Shown: one piece after another, positions 34,218 through 44,003 of the stretch
How positions within the stretch are numbered: position 1 is the stretch's first letter
Layout: every line of letters starts with the position of its first letter
Source of the DNA: Acetobacteroides hydrogenigenes
GTDB taxonomy: Bacteria > Bacteroidota > Bacteroidia > Bacteroidales > ZOR0009
Assembly (NCBI RefSeq): GCF_004340205.1
Contig: NZ_SLWB01000008.1
Span: forward strand, 62,001 to 126,000
Length of the DNA stretch: 64,000 bases
Reading direction: 5' to 3'
Translations under genes and position numbers: made by a program
Notes under the pieces: model-generated
What the model was told of the DNA's origin: nothing
What the model saw: only the letters and a program-made list of their open reading frames with translations
Databases searched by the model: none

Positions 34218-36674
34218 ATGAAACCTATCTATTTTGTTAAAGCTATTCTACTGGTGATTTTGATTGCCGCTGCAGAGACATTATCCGCAGACGTGAACAA
34301 AGGAAATATAACAGGAAAGGTTATAGATAAACAGAACAACCAGCCCATTCCATTTGTAGCTGTTACGCTGGGCCAGCTACCCGACTCCTCCATTAAGAAG
34401 TCGGTTTTAACCGACGAAAAAGGCTCCTACACATTCGACAAGGTAGCCGATGGCAGCTACGTTATCACGGCCCACATGGTAGGCTACAGCCGTAAGCACT
34501 CGAAGCCGATTGCCTGCAAGCAGAACTCCGTAAAAGTAGAAGTCCTAGCACTCGAGAACAACGCCGTTCTAAAAGAAGTAACCGTAAACGGAAGGCGCCC
34601 AGAAATAGAGCAAAAAGCCGACCGCACCGTGCTAAACATCGAAAATAGCGCTACGGCATCGGGCGAAAACGCCTACGAGGTGCTCCGTAAAGCCCCAGGA
34701 ATAAATATTGACAAGGACGACAACATCTCGCTAAAGGGTAAAGAAGGCGTAATGGTTACCATAAACGATAAGCCAACCTACCTATCGGGACAAGAATTGG
34801 CCAACTACCTCAAGACTCTTCATGGAACCGAAATAGAAAAGGTGGAGCTTATTTCTTCGCCGCCTGCCCGCTACGAAGCAGCAGGAAATACCGGCATCAT
34901 CAACATAAAGATGAAGAGAAGCAACAAAATTGGGGTTAACGGAACGGCCAATGCCGGACTAACCATGACCAACAAGATGGGCGGAAATGCCGGTGTATCC
35001 CTAAACATGCGTAAGGGAAAGATCAGCACCTTCGGATCGTTTAATGGAAGGAAAGGCTACTACAAGAGCACTCTATTCCTAGATAGAAAAACAAATACCG
35101 ACATAGCTCAGCTTATACAGAATGGCAAAGGTGATGGCGATTACGACATTTACAACTTCCGTGCAGGGGTCGACTACGAGCTGAACAAGCGCCACACGTT
35201 TGGGGTGATGGCAAGAGGCTCTAAGTACTGCGAAGATGGCAGCCTAAACACGCGTACCGATTTATACCTCCGAGATGGCAGCCTTAACAAGTACCTAAGC
35301 AGCACTTCTACCGAAGATAACAACAATAACAACTACACGCTTAACGCAAACTACAAAATGAATATCGATACGGTTGGGCGCTCGCTGAATGTTGATATCG
35401 ACTACGTGGAGTACCGAAATAGGTCGAACCAGCTCAACGATACCTACTATTTTAAGCCAACCGGCGAGACGTTCTCTCCTTCCCTCCTCCTAAAAAATCA
35501 AACCCCATCCGACATCTACATCAAGTCGTTTAGGGTCGACTACACCCATCCTTTTGCAAAGGGCGTGCTGCTTGAGTCGGGGGTTAAGGGTAGCACCGTA
35601 AACAGCGACAACGACCTGAGGTACGACAAGTACAACCACACCGCTAGCGCCTGGGAGGTAGACAACGAGCGCTCGAACCACTTTAAGTTCGACGAAAGCA
35701 TCCTAGCAGGGTACGCCTCGCTATCGTACGAAAAGAACAGCTGGAGCGTAAAGGGGGGCCTGCGCGCCGAGCAAACCTGGAGCAAGGGAAACTCAGTAAG
35801 CATAAACAAGGTTACCAAGCGCGACTATCTGGATGTCTTCCCCACCCTTTTCATCCAAAGAACCATCAACGAAAGCAACTCCGTAAACATTAGCTACAAC
35901 AGGCGCATCGACCGTCCAAACTACGACAAGCTAAACCCGTTCGTATTCCGAATTGACGAGTACACCTACAAGGAAGGAAACCCTTACCTAAAGCCTCAGT
36001 ACACCGACAACATCGAGCTAACCCACGCCTGGAGGAACAAGGTGTTTACCAGCCTAGGGTACTCCCACACCAAGGACGTGCAAAACGAGGTGCTCGAAGA
36101 GGTCACCGACCCCAACAATCCTCAGGCAATAAAGGCCACCAAGCTTTACGAGCGCAACCTCGACGAGCTGAACAGCTTTACCCTTAACGTTAGCGCCAAC
36201 CTGAACCCGGTGTCGTGGTTCAGAACCAACAACAACATTACGGCGATGTACAACGACTACAAGCGCGACAGCAAGGGATCGGGAAACAGCAAGCTGATGT
36301 ACATGATCTACTCCAGCAACAGCTTCATCCTTCCCAAACAGTACATCTTCGAGGTGATGGGAACCTACAACAGCGCGATGGCCTACGGCCTTATCGACAT
36401 AAAGCCCCGATATGCGGTAAACATCGGCCTGCAAAAGAAGTTCCTAGACAACAAGCTAACCGCAAAGTTCTCCTTCGACGATGTTTTCAAAACCGTCAAC
36501 AGCAAGGCCGTTGCCAAGTACGACGGCATGGACCTCTACACCAAGAGCACCTGGGCAAGCCAACGAATTAGCCTGTCGCTTACCTACCGTTTCGGAAGCA
36601 AGGATGTAAAGGCGGCCCGCCAGCGCAGCACCAGCTCGGAAGAGGAGCTAAACAGAACCGGAAAAGGAAAGTAG
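34218..36674 (+). CDS. TonB-dependent receptor / outer-membrane beta-barrel protein with CarboxypepD-like domain
   Basis: This 818-residue protein has a signal peptide at about 1-24, a carboxypeptidase-regulatory-like beta sandwich (GNITGKVIDKQNNQPIPFVAV, about 28-115), a plug region (GENAYEVLRKAPGINID, SSPPARYEAAGNTGIINI) and a C-terminal barrel of the OMP_b-brl_3 kind, ending in a polar tail. These proteins are common in Bacteroidota and often accompany extracytoplasmic signalling systems. Here there is no SusD-like partner and no anti-sigma factor nearby. Substrate unknown. Terminator at 36726. Confidence 0.93.
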   Translation: MKPIYFVKAILLVILIAAAETLSADVNKGNITGKVIDKQNNQPIPFVAVTLGQLPDSSIKKSVLTDEKGSYTFDKVADGSYVITAHMVGYSRKHSKPIACKQNSVKVEVLALENNAVLKEVTVNGRRPEIEQKADRTVLNIENSATASGENAYEVLRKAPGINIDKDDNISLKGKEGVMVTINDKPTYLSGQELANYLKTLHGTEIEKVELISSPPARYEAAGNTGIINIKMKRSNKIGVNGTANAGLTMTNKMGGNAGVSLNMRKGKISTFGSFNGRKGYYKSTLFLDRKTNTDIAQLIQNGKGDGDYDIYNFRAGVDYELNKRHTFGVMARGSKYCEDGSLNTRTDLYLRDGSLNKYLSSTSTEDNNNNNYTLNANYKMNIDTVGRSLNVDIDYVEYRNRSNQLNDTYYFKPTGETFSPSLLLKNQTPSDIYIKSFRVDYTHPFAKGVLLESGVKGSTVNSDNDLRYDKYNHTASAWEVDNERSNHFKFDESILAGYASLSYEKNSWSVKGGLRAEQTWSKGNSVSINKVTKRDYLDVFPTLFIQRTINESNSVNISYNRRIDRPNYDKLNPFVFRIDEYTYKEGNPYLKPQYTDNIELTHAWRNKVFTSLGYSHTKDVQNEVLEEVTDPNNPQAIKATKLYERNLDELNSFTLNVSANLNPVSWFRTNNNITAMYNDYKRDSKGSGNSKLMYMIYSSNSFILPKQYIFEVMGTYNSAMAYGLIDIKPRYAVNIGLQKKFLDNKLTAKFSFDDVFKTVNSKAVAKYDGMDLYTKSTWASQRISLSLTYRFGSKDVKAARQRSTSSEEELNRTGKGK

Positions 36675-36725
36675 AAGCCGATTACTTATTTCGCTCGCAT
36701 ATAAGCAGTACAAGCAGTTTGAACC

Positions 36726-36760
36726 AAGGGTGTCTCAGCAATGGGACACCCTTACTTTTT
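36726..36760 (+). terminator. Terminator after the OMP receptor
   Basis: AAGGGTGTC and GACACCCTT pair over a 10-base loop, followed by ACTTTTT. Confidence 0.85.
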
Positions 36761-36936
36761 GCCATGCGGCAGGGAGGATAGCCCTATATGCCGATCGGCT
36801 AACCGTAAAAGGATGCTTCCTTGGGATAAAAAGGCCTCAACAGCCGCCAACAGCCCCCCTCTATGCGTTAACGGTTTACGACAAGAACCTCCATCACCCC
36901 TGCATAGCACTTCCCCTAAAAGGCATAAGCATTCAC

Positions 36937-37192
36937 GGCGCCGGGAATCCACCAACACCATCACAAAAGATATTCACGCCGCCGGGAAACAGCTACACCA
37001 TTCTACATACAAGCACCCGGCACCGGATATACACTCTCCAACAACGAAAGCCACACTCCCGGCGCCGAGCATGCATTAACACTACCGCAAATCCTAATTC
37101 ACGGCGCCGTGTACTCACTAATACCATTATAAATACTAATTCACGGCGCCGTGAATGCATTACTCCATACAGGAAAACAACTTCACGGCGCC
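36937..37192. repeat. Array of seven palindromes (core GGCGCC) at 41-42 bp spacing
   Basis: The core GGCGCC (or a one-base variant) occurs at 36937, 36978, 37019, 37061, 37103, 37145 and 37187. Distances are 41, 41, 42, 42, 42 and 42 bp. The best copies read TTCACGGCGCCGTGAA, a perfect 16-bp palindrome. The sequences between palindromes differ and are AC-rich, so only the palindromes and their spacing are kept. Long frames through the array are products of low complexity. Confidence 0.9.
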
Positions 37193-37341
37193 GTGAATAA
37201 CCTGCGCAACCAAAAGCAGCATATGAAAATCTCTAGGACTGCCTTACCCGAATAGGGAAAGCGTAGGCCGAGGGTAAGCATCAACGAAAAAGAATCGGGC
37301 AGCGCGAGCCATACGGCCGATCATGGCTTCCAAAGCTGCAG

Positions 37342-38106
37342 CTACCGCACAAACACCCATCGGTCGCCCTCCGAAAGGTCGGGGCTAAAGGCGTATCGGC
37401 CGTAGTCGAAGGTTTTGAGATCCTCTACATCGCCAATTGCCTGCTCGGCCATGAAGCGCACCATCATTCCACGGGCGCGCTTGGCCATCAGCGCCACAAC
37501 GCGGGGCTTGTCGCCCTTATACTCCATAAAGACGGGGGTAACAATACGGGCGTTGAGCGATGCTGGGATAATCGACTTGAAGTACTCCTCCGAGGCAAGG
37601 TTCACGAGCGTTGCATCGGCCTCGGCAGCCAGCTCGTCGTTGAGCGAATCGGTGATCTGCAAGCCCCAAAACTGGTAGAGGTTCTTGGCACCATCGACGG
37701 AGAGCTTGCTGCCCATCTCCAATCGGTAGGGCTGGATAATATCTAAAGGACGAAGCACACCGTACAGGCCCGAAAGGATGCGGAGGTGCTGGCCGAGGTA
37801 GCCCACCTGTGCGTCGTTAAGCGAACGGACGTCGAGACCATCGTACACATCGCCATCGAAAGCGTACACCGCCTGACGGGCGTTGTCGAGCGTAAACGGC
37901 TGATGCCACTGCTGGAAGCGCTCGAAGTTGAGCTCGGCTAGCTTGCTGCTGATGGACATCAGCGAGCCGATTTCGGCAGGATGAAGCTGGCGCAGCGCCT
38001 CAACCAACCGTTCCGAACGATCGAGGAAGCGAGGCATGGTAAAATCTGCTACCGGAACAGGCTTCCGGTAGTCGAGCGATTTTGCTGGAGAGATGATGAT
38101 TTTCAT
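37342..38106 (-). CDS. yaaA: Peroxide stress protein YaaA
   Basis: This 254-residue protein of the YaaA/DUF328 family has the starting motif MKIIISPAKSLDY, the central GLYGVLRPLDIIQPYRLEMG signature and a C-terminal FMAEQAI...FDYGRYAF pattern. In E. coli YaaA lowers free iron and oxidative DNA damage and has a DNA-binding helix-hairpin fold. Length and signature match throughout. It is a single gene, separated from tsaD by a repeat-rich 126 bp gap. Confidence 0.95.
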   Translation of the reverse strand: MKIIISPAKSLDYRKPVPVADFTMPRFLDRSERLVEALRQLHPAEIGSLMSISSKLAELNFERFQQWHQPFTLDNARQAVYAFDGDVYDGLDVRSLNDAQVGYLGQHLRILSGLYGVLRPLDIIQPYRLEMGSKLSVDGAKNLYQFWGLQITDSLNDELAAEADATLVNLASEEYFKSIIPASLNARIVTPVFMEYKGDKPRVVALMAKRARGMMVRFMAEQAIGDVEDLKTFDYGRYAFSPDLSEGDRWVFVR

Positions 38107-38184
38107 GGCACGATTAGATGCAAGATGTTAGATTTTAGACTTTAGACACAAGACGCAAGATTGAAGACCTTTTACAAAGATCGG

Positions 38185-38232
38185 CCCTATTCCCTATTCC
38201 CTACTCACTACTCACTACTCACTACTCACTAT
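38185..38232. repeat. Heptanucleotide microsatellite (CTACTCA)n
   Basis: CTACTCA is repeated about five times next to CCCTATT repeats, directly against the tsaD stop codon. The minus strand reads GAGTAGTGAGTAG, as in the block at 23897. A TAGATGTTAGATTTTAGAC-like run lies just to the left. Confidence 0.8.
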
Positions 38233-39252
38233 CTACATTTTGATTCGCGTAACCGGGGCCACATCCAGCGAGGTGCGCTCGCCGTTTAGGTACTTAAAGT
38301 ATCCGGTGATGCCAATCATGGCGGCGTTATCGGTGGTGTAGCCAAACTCCGGGATAAACACCTTCCACTTGCGCTTCTTCCCCTCTTCTACAAGCGTGCT
38401 GCGCAAGCCCGAGTTGGCCGAAACGCCACCGGCAACAGCAATCTCCCTGATGCCGGTTAGCTTGGTAGCCTTTACGAACTTATCCATGAGCACCGCGATA
38501 ATGGTGTGCTGAATGGAGGCGCAAAGATCGGCCTTGTTCTCCTCTATGAAGTTGGGATTCTCGGCAACCCTATCCCTTAAGAAGTATAGGAACGATGTTT
38601 TTAGCCCGCTAAAGCTGTAGTTGAGCTCCGGGATCTGCGGCTTGGCAAACTTAAAGGCTTTAGGATTGCCCTCGGCAGCTAGCTTATCGATGAAAGGACC
38701 ACCAGGATAAGGTAGCCCCATTACCTTAGCGCACTTGTCGAAGGCCTCGCCGGCAGCATCGTCGAGCGTTTGTCCAATGATTTCCATCTCCAATGGTCCG
38801 CGTACGACCACAATCTGCGAGTGGCCACCCGACACCAGCAGGCAAAGGAAGGGAAACTGGGGATGGTTCGGCTCCTCACCCGGCTTTTGAATAAAGTGAG
38901 CAAGGATGTGCCCTTGAAGGTGGTTAACCTCAACCAGCGGAACGTTTAGCGATATCGATAGCCCCTTTGCAAACGACGTACCCACCAGCAGCGATCCCAG
39001 CAGCCCAGGACCATTGGTAAAGGCAATGGCATCAACCTCGCCGACCCCAACGTTGGCCACCTCCAGCGCCCGATGCACAACCGGAATAATATTTTGCTGA
39101 TGCGCACGCGAGGCCAGCTCCGGAATAACCCCACCGTACTTTTGGTGGACATCCTGGTTGGCGATTATGTTGGAGAGCAGCACCTGATCGCGAATTACCG
39201 CAGCCGAAGTGTCGTCGCACGAAGATTCTATTGCCAAAATTGTAATTGCCAT
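38233..39252 (-). CDS. tsaD: tRNA N6-adenosine threonylcarbamoyltransferase
   Basis: This 339-residue ASKHA-fold protein makes the essential t6A37 modification of ANN-decoding tRNAs, with TsaB, TsaC and TsaE. Motifs: SSCDDTSAAVI near the N terminus, H111 and H115 in VNHLQGH (metal ligands), GGHSQIV (phosphate loop), and AGGVSANSGLR with a late D. Length is as in other bacteria. It is divergent from tamB, 48 bp apart. Confidence 0.97.
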   Translation of the reverse strand: MAITILAIESSCDDTSAAVIRDQVLLSNIIANQDVHQKYGGVIPELASRAHQQNIIPVVHRALEVANVGVGEVDAIAFTNGPGLLGSLLVGTSFAKGLSISLNVPLVEVNHLQGHILAHFIQKPGEEPNHPQFPFLCLLVSGGHSQIVVVRGPLEMEIIGQTLDDAAGEAFDKCAKVMGLPYPGGPFIDKLAAEGNPKAFKFAKPQIPELNYSFSGLKTSFLYFLRDRVAENPNFIEENKADLCASIQHTIIAVLMDKFVKATKLTGIREIAVAGGVSANSGLRSTLVEEGKKRKWKVFIPEFGYTTDNAAMIGITGYFKYLNGERTSLDVAPVTRIKM

Positions 39253-39285
39253 AGCTTAAAGCTGTGTAAAAAAATTTATTTGTGC

Positions 39286-39293
39286 TAGTTTTG
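39286..39293 (+). promoter_or_regulatory. Candidate -7 element of tamB giving an almost leaderless mRNA
   Basis: TAGTTTTG fits TANNTTTG and ends 7 bp before the tamB ATG, so transcription would start within 0-3 nt of the start codon. Confidence 0.35.
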
Positions 39294-39300
39294 TGTCTGT

Positions 39301-42300
39301 ATGACAAAAAAGGCACTTCTAAAAAAAGTTTTTAAGATACTCTCCATAACGGTACTGATATTAATATCGATACCGCTATTTCTTTTTTTAGCCTTAAAGA
39401 GCCCAAAAGTACAAACTTTCGTCGTACATGAGATAACCAACATCCTTTCCGAGAAGTTTAACGCCAAAATTAGCATCGAGTCCGTTGATTATGCGTTCTT
39501 CAACAAGCTAAAGCTCAACAAAGTTTACGTGGAAGATCAGCATGGCGATACGCTGCTGTATTCGGGGAAGATTTATACATCGCTTCGCGGGTACAACCTC
39601 AAGAAAAGATTTATATCGATTGGCACGGCCGAGCTCAACACCGGTAAATTCTACCTTCGGCAGGATTCAACCGGAGTGCTCAACCTCAAGTTCATAATCG
39701 ACGCCCTCTCCAGCAAGGACACCACCAAAAAGAAGAAGGAATACAGCTTTAAAGTTCGAAACTTTAAGCTGGTAGACTTCGCCTTTAAGTACCGAAAATG
39801 GAAGCCAAGGGTAAAGCCCTACGGCATGAACTATACCGATCTCGACATCCGCTACATCAACCTCGACCTGCGGAATATCCGTATTGTAGGATCCAAGATA
39901 CTCGCCAAGATGGAAAATCTTAGCGCCTACGAGAAGTGCGGATTCCTGCTAAAGCGCCTTAACGCCGATGTCGACTTTTCACCTAAAGAGATTAAGCTGT
40001 CCAATACAACAATCAACACCCAAAGCAGCAGGGTAAAGGCTTCATACATCATATTCCGGTTTAACGGATTTAGCGACTGGAAGGACTACGTACATAAGGT
40101 AAAAATGGACGCGCTGTTCAACAACGCCTTTGTTGACTTTAAAACAATATCCTACTTTGCCCCTACCCTTCGTAAGTGGAACTTTAAAGGATATCTCGAC
40201 GGAAGAGTTAGAGGTCCAGTTTGCAACCTCCGTAGCGACTACCTAGAGTTTAAAACCGGCGATAGCACGAAGCTAACGCTAAACTTCTCGATTGTAGGTT
40301 TACCCAAAGCCGAGGAAACGGTTTGGAGAGGCAACGTGCACGAGCTAACCTCTAACGGCAGGGAACTCGGACAGACCATAAAAACCTTTGTTGGCGCGCA
40401 CGGCGAATCCGTAGCCGGCATCATGGCTAAGATGGGCAAGCTAAAGTTGAACGCCTACTTTAGCGGTAAATTTGCAGCGTTCACCTCTTCGTCTGAAATA
40501 GCGTCATCAATCGGCAACGTTGTTGCCTCGCTCGACACCAAAGCCAGCAATGGTCATACCAACGCCTATGCCTTAAACATCAGCACCAACAACCTCAATC
40601 TAGGCCATATTATCGATTCGAAAGAGGTTGGCAACGTTACAGGAGCACTCAAATCTGTAGGTGCAACAGAAGGAAGGCTGGTAAAGAGTTCGACAACAGA
40701 AGCCAACTTTAGCAGTTTCTACATTCACGGTTACGACTACAAGGACATTGCCCTGACTCTAAACCGTGAAGGAAAACTCTACGATTACCTCGTTCGAGTA
40801 AATAGCCGCGATGCCGACTTCACCTGCGCTGGAAGCTACAACTTTGGCACCACACCAAGCAGAACAATAGCCTCAATTAAGGCAAATCACATAAACCTCC
40901 ATGAGATAAACCTTGTAAAGAGCGACACCATAACCTCAATCAAAGGTCTTTTTAATGTTGATTTTACAGGAACAAACCTCGACAACATAAACGGATCGGC
41001 AACCCTACACAATGCCACCTTTAGTACCCGTAACAAGAATATTCTTGTAGGGATGGCCAATGTTCATCTCCGAAACGAAGCGACAGGAAAAGAGCTGCAA
41101 GTAGAATCCGACCTTGTTGATGGAGAAATCAAAGGAAATTCATCTATCAAAGATTTAGGGAAGGCTATCGGGCACTTTACTTGGCTATACTTTTCGAATA
41201 TAGCCAAGCCGGAGGCTCATAAACCAACGCTTGCTCAAAAAGCACGAACAACTGAAGTAAAAACACCAGCCCCCACAGCAAAAGAGGCTCAGATTTACTA
41301 CGTAAACATTAAGGTAAAAAAGGTAAACGACATCCTTAACCTCTTTATCCCAAAGTTGAAAGTAGAAAAATCGTCTACGCTATTAGCCACAATAAACACA
41401 AGCAACAACACCTTCGATGTAAAACTAATATCACCGCAGCTACAGCTGGGAACCAACCAGTTTAACAAGGTTAACCTACAAGCCGTAGGGTCGCCTTCTA
41501 ATATGCGCACAACCCTAACTTGCGGAAAATATCAGCAACAAGGCTTTGCCTTAAACAACATCACCCTCGAAGCTATGGGGGCTGCCAACAAGATCAACAC
41601 AACTATCAACTTCAACAACAACACCAAGGATGCTCGCAACGAAGGCGAAGTGAAGTTTATAACTATGTTCGACAGAAATGCCCATTCATCAAAGCCTCAC
41701 ATCAAGGTCGATTTCATAAAATCGCTTCTAACCATTAACGACACACCTTGGAAAATTGGACAAGCCACGGTTAGCATCGATAGCACAACGATTCAGATAG
41801 AAGACTTCAAGGTTACCCACAACCAGCAGAAAATTGCAGTTGCCGGTAAAATCTCGAAGGATAAAGAAGAGCAACTCCACTTTATCGTTAACAACTTCGA
41901 CGTTCAAAACTTCAAGTCTTTTTTTCAAAAATCGGGATACGATATTCGAGGAGCATTAAATGGTATTGCGACCTTAAAGAATATATACGATAGCCCGATG
42001 CTCTTCAGCAACATCAAGTTTGACGAGGCCTATATTAATGGTAGATCGGTAGGAAGCCCTGAACTAGTAAGTTCGTGGGACGAGGTAAGCCGTAAAGTAA
42101 GCTTGCTTTCGACCAATACCATCAACGACAAAGAAGTGTATAGGCTCTCGGGGACGATATCCCCCGAAACAAAAGATCTGAACCTAGATCTCAGAATAAA
42201 TCAGCTACGCCCCTTCTTGCTCGAACCCTTTACCAAAGGAATCGTATCTAATATGAAGGGCAACATTAGCGCAGACCTAGCTATCACGGGCAAAACCAGC

Positions 42301-43866
42301 AGCCCTATAGTAAATGGAATGGCATATCTTAACGACATACAAGCCAAAATCGACTTTTTAAATACAACATATAGTATAACAGCCCCTATCGCCATCTCGC
42401 CAACAGAATTTAGTATTAAGAATGATACGCTAAACGATGGCTTGGGCAATATTGCGGTTGTTAATGCATCTGTAACGCACAAAAACCTCAAGAATTTCAA
42501 GTTTAACATCAACATTCAACCGCAAAAACTACTCGCGCTAAATACCACCGCAAAACAAAACAAGGTATTCTACGGAACGGCCTACGCCTCTGGATTGGTA
42601 CAAATACTTGGAGATTTGCGAAACCTTGAAATGCGAATCAACGCCCTTACTGAAAAGAATTCAAGAGTATTTATTCCTCTTAGCAACAGAACTCAGATTC
42701 AAGACCAGAGCTTTATTACCTTCATTAAGCCAAAAGAAAAAGATGTTGACAACGAGAGCTCATCAGAAAACCTCAATCCAAAGCAAACAATAAAACAAAG
42801 ATCTAACCTTAAGATCTACCTTGATCTACAAGTTACACCCGATGCCGAAGCACAAATACTGCTCGATCCAAACTCTGGCAATGTCCTAAAAGCGCAGGGT
42901 AACTCAAACCTAAGCATGGAGGTCAACCCTTCTTCCAACATTTTTCAAATTAGGGGTAACTACGTTATTCAAAAAGGGAACTTTCGTTTTTCGTTGCTAA
43001 ATCTTGCTTCAAAAGACTTCTCAATAGACCAGGGGAGCTCAATTTCTTGGTCGGGAAGCCCATCAAACGCTACAATTAACGTTACTGCACGCCACAAGGT
43101 TAGAACCACTCTTGGCCCAATACTTGCAGGTCTCGACCAACTTGAGCAAAACAGAGTCCAGCGCCATAACGTCGATTGCAAGATTATGCTTGATGGCATG
43201 CTTTTGAACCCAAACATAAAATTAGGTGTAGAACTTCCCGAAGCAGATGCATCAACCCAAACCCTACTACAAGCCGCCCTCAATACCGAAAGTCAAATGC
43301 AGAAGCAGTTTGTTAGCTTGCTCATGTTCGGACAATTTTTCCCCGAACAAACAAACACCAGCAACGATAATCCAATAGGTTCATACGCCAGCAAAGGGAT
43401 GGCTGCAGATCTTCTGTTTAACCAACTAGCAAACCTAGTGTCCCAAATATCCAACTCCGTTAACTTCGGAATAAAATACACACCTGCAACCGCAACAACG
43501 GAACAGGAGTATGAGATATCAACATCGCTTAAGTTCAACGAATGGGTTACTGTTAATGGGACTGTTGACGTTGCCAATAACTCAAAATCAACCGGCAGAG
43601 GTGTTGCTGGAGACTATGACGTTGAAGTAAGGCTCGACAAAAAGGATAAGGTAAAGTTTAAAATGTTTTCGCACGAAAAGCAAGACAAACTACTCAACAA
43701 CATTCAAAGCAGACAAGGTGTTGGGGTTTTCTTCCAAAACCAGTTTAACTCGTTCGGAGACCTCTTTAAAAAGAAAAAAAAGAATGCCAAAACACCTCAA
43801 GCATCAGACACTCTTCTCCACGACAAGGTAAAAAAAGACTCATCGGAAACACAAAAAAAGAGATAA
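39301..43866 (+). CDS. tamB: TamB/DUF490 family translocation and assembly module protein
   Basis: This 1521-residue protein has one N-terminal membrane anchor (about 12-30, LSITVLILISIPLFLFLAL) and a long beta-rich periplasmic region made of AsmA/TamB-like repeats. The C-terminal third has the DUF490/TamB signature (NLSMEVNPSSNIFQIRGNYVI, GRVRGP, NSVNFGIKYTP) and ends in a basic tail. TamB-like proteins bridge the inner and outer membranes and move phospholipids or help insert outer-membrane proteins. It precedes the ExbB/ExbD/TonB genes, with a likely separate promoter between. Confidence 0.92.
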   Translation: MTKKALLKKVFKILSITVLILISIPLFLFLALKSPKVQTFVVHEITNILSEKFNAKISIESVDYAFFNKLKLNKVYVEDQHGDTLLYSGKIYTSLRGYNLKKRFISIGTAELNTGKFYLRQDSTGVLNLKFIIDALSSKDTTKKKKEYSFKVRNFKLVDFAFKYRKWKPRVKPYGMNYTDLDIRYINLDLRNIRIVGSKILAKMENLSAYEKCGFLLKRLNADVDFSPKEIKLSNTTINTQSSRVKASYIIFRFNGFSDWKDYVHKVKMDALFNNAFVDFKTISYFAPTLRKWNFKGYLDGRVRGPVCNLRSDYLEFKTGDSTKLTLNFSIVGLPKAEETVWRGNVHELTSNGRELGQTIKTFVGAHGESVAGIMAKMGKLKLNAYFSGKFAAFTSSSEIASSIGNVVASLDTKASNGHTNAYALNISTNNLNLGHIIDSKEVGNVTGALKSVGATEGRLVKSSTTEANFSSFYIHGYDYKDIALTLNREGKLYDYLVRVNSRDADFTCAGSYNFGTTPSRTIASIKANHINLHEINLVKSDTITSIKGLFNVDFTGTNLDNINGSATLHNATFSTRNKNILVGMANVHLRNEATGKELQVESDLVDGEIKGNSSIKDLGKAIGHFTWLYFSNIAKPEAHKPTLAQKARTTEVKTPAPTAKEAQIYYVNIKVKKVNDILNLFIPKLKVEKSSTLLATINTSNNTFDVKLISPQLQLGTNQFNKVNLQAVGSPSNMRTTLTCGKYQQQGFALNNITLEAMGAANKINTTINFNNNTKDARNEGEVKFITMFDRNAHSSKPHIKVDFIKSLLTINDTPWKIGQATVSIDSTTIQIEDFKVTHNQQKIAVAGKISKDKEEQLHFIVNNFDVQNFKSFFQKSGYDIRGALNGIATLKNIYDSPMLFSNIKFDEAYINGRSVGSPELVSSWDEVSRKVSLLSTNTINDKEVYRLSGTISPETKDLNLDLRINQLRPFLLEPFTKGIVSNMKGNISADLAITGKTSSPIVNGMAYLNDIQAKIDFLNTTYSITAPIAISPTEFSIKNDTLNDGLGNIAVVNASVTHKNLKNFKFNINIQPQKLLALNTTAKQNKVFYGTAYASGLVQILGDLRNLEMRINALTEKNSRVFIPLSNRTQIQDQSFITFIKPKEKDVDNESSSENLNPKQTIKQRSNLKIYLDLQVTPDAEAQILLDPNSGNVLKAQGNSNLSMEVNPSSNIFQIRGNYVIQKGNFRFSLLNLASKDFSIDQGSSISWSGSPSNATINVTARHKVRTTLGPILAGLDQLEQNRVQRHNVDCKIMLDGMLLNPNIKLGVELPEADASTQTLLQAALNTESQMQKQFVSLLMFGQFFPEQTNTSNDNPIGSYASKGMAADLLFNQLANLVSQISNSVNFGIKYTPATATTEQEYEISTSLKFNEWVTVNGTVDVANNSKSTGRGVAGDYDVEVRLDKKDKVKFKMFSHEKQDKLLNNIQSRQGVGVFFQNQFNSFGDLFKKKKKNAKTPQASDTLLHDKVKKDSSETQKKR

Positions 43867-43891
43867 TAGCTCAGATTGCAATTCTATTCGA

Positions 43892-43899
43892 TAGTTTTG
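43892..43899 (+). promoter_or_regulatory. Candidate -7 element before exbB
   Basis: TAGTTTTG matches TANNTTTG 105 bp upstream of the exbB ATG. No -33 box is clear. Confidence 0.35.
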
Positions 43900-44003
43900 C
43901 AACCTGAATACGGAGAATATGAAGAACACTCTCCTATGTTAATTCTTTGTCGACTATAAACATTTTACTATTTTCGACAAAACTAAAGCCCAAAATAAAA
44001 GTT

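Noticed and set aside
36937-37192. CRISPR array or ORF of 156 codons (36730-37200)
   Set aside because: The conserved part is a 16-bp palindrome with one-base-variable spacing and no cas genes; the frame is Arg/Thr/Pro-rich low complexity and two frames are open at once.
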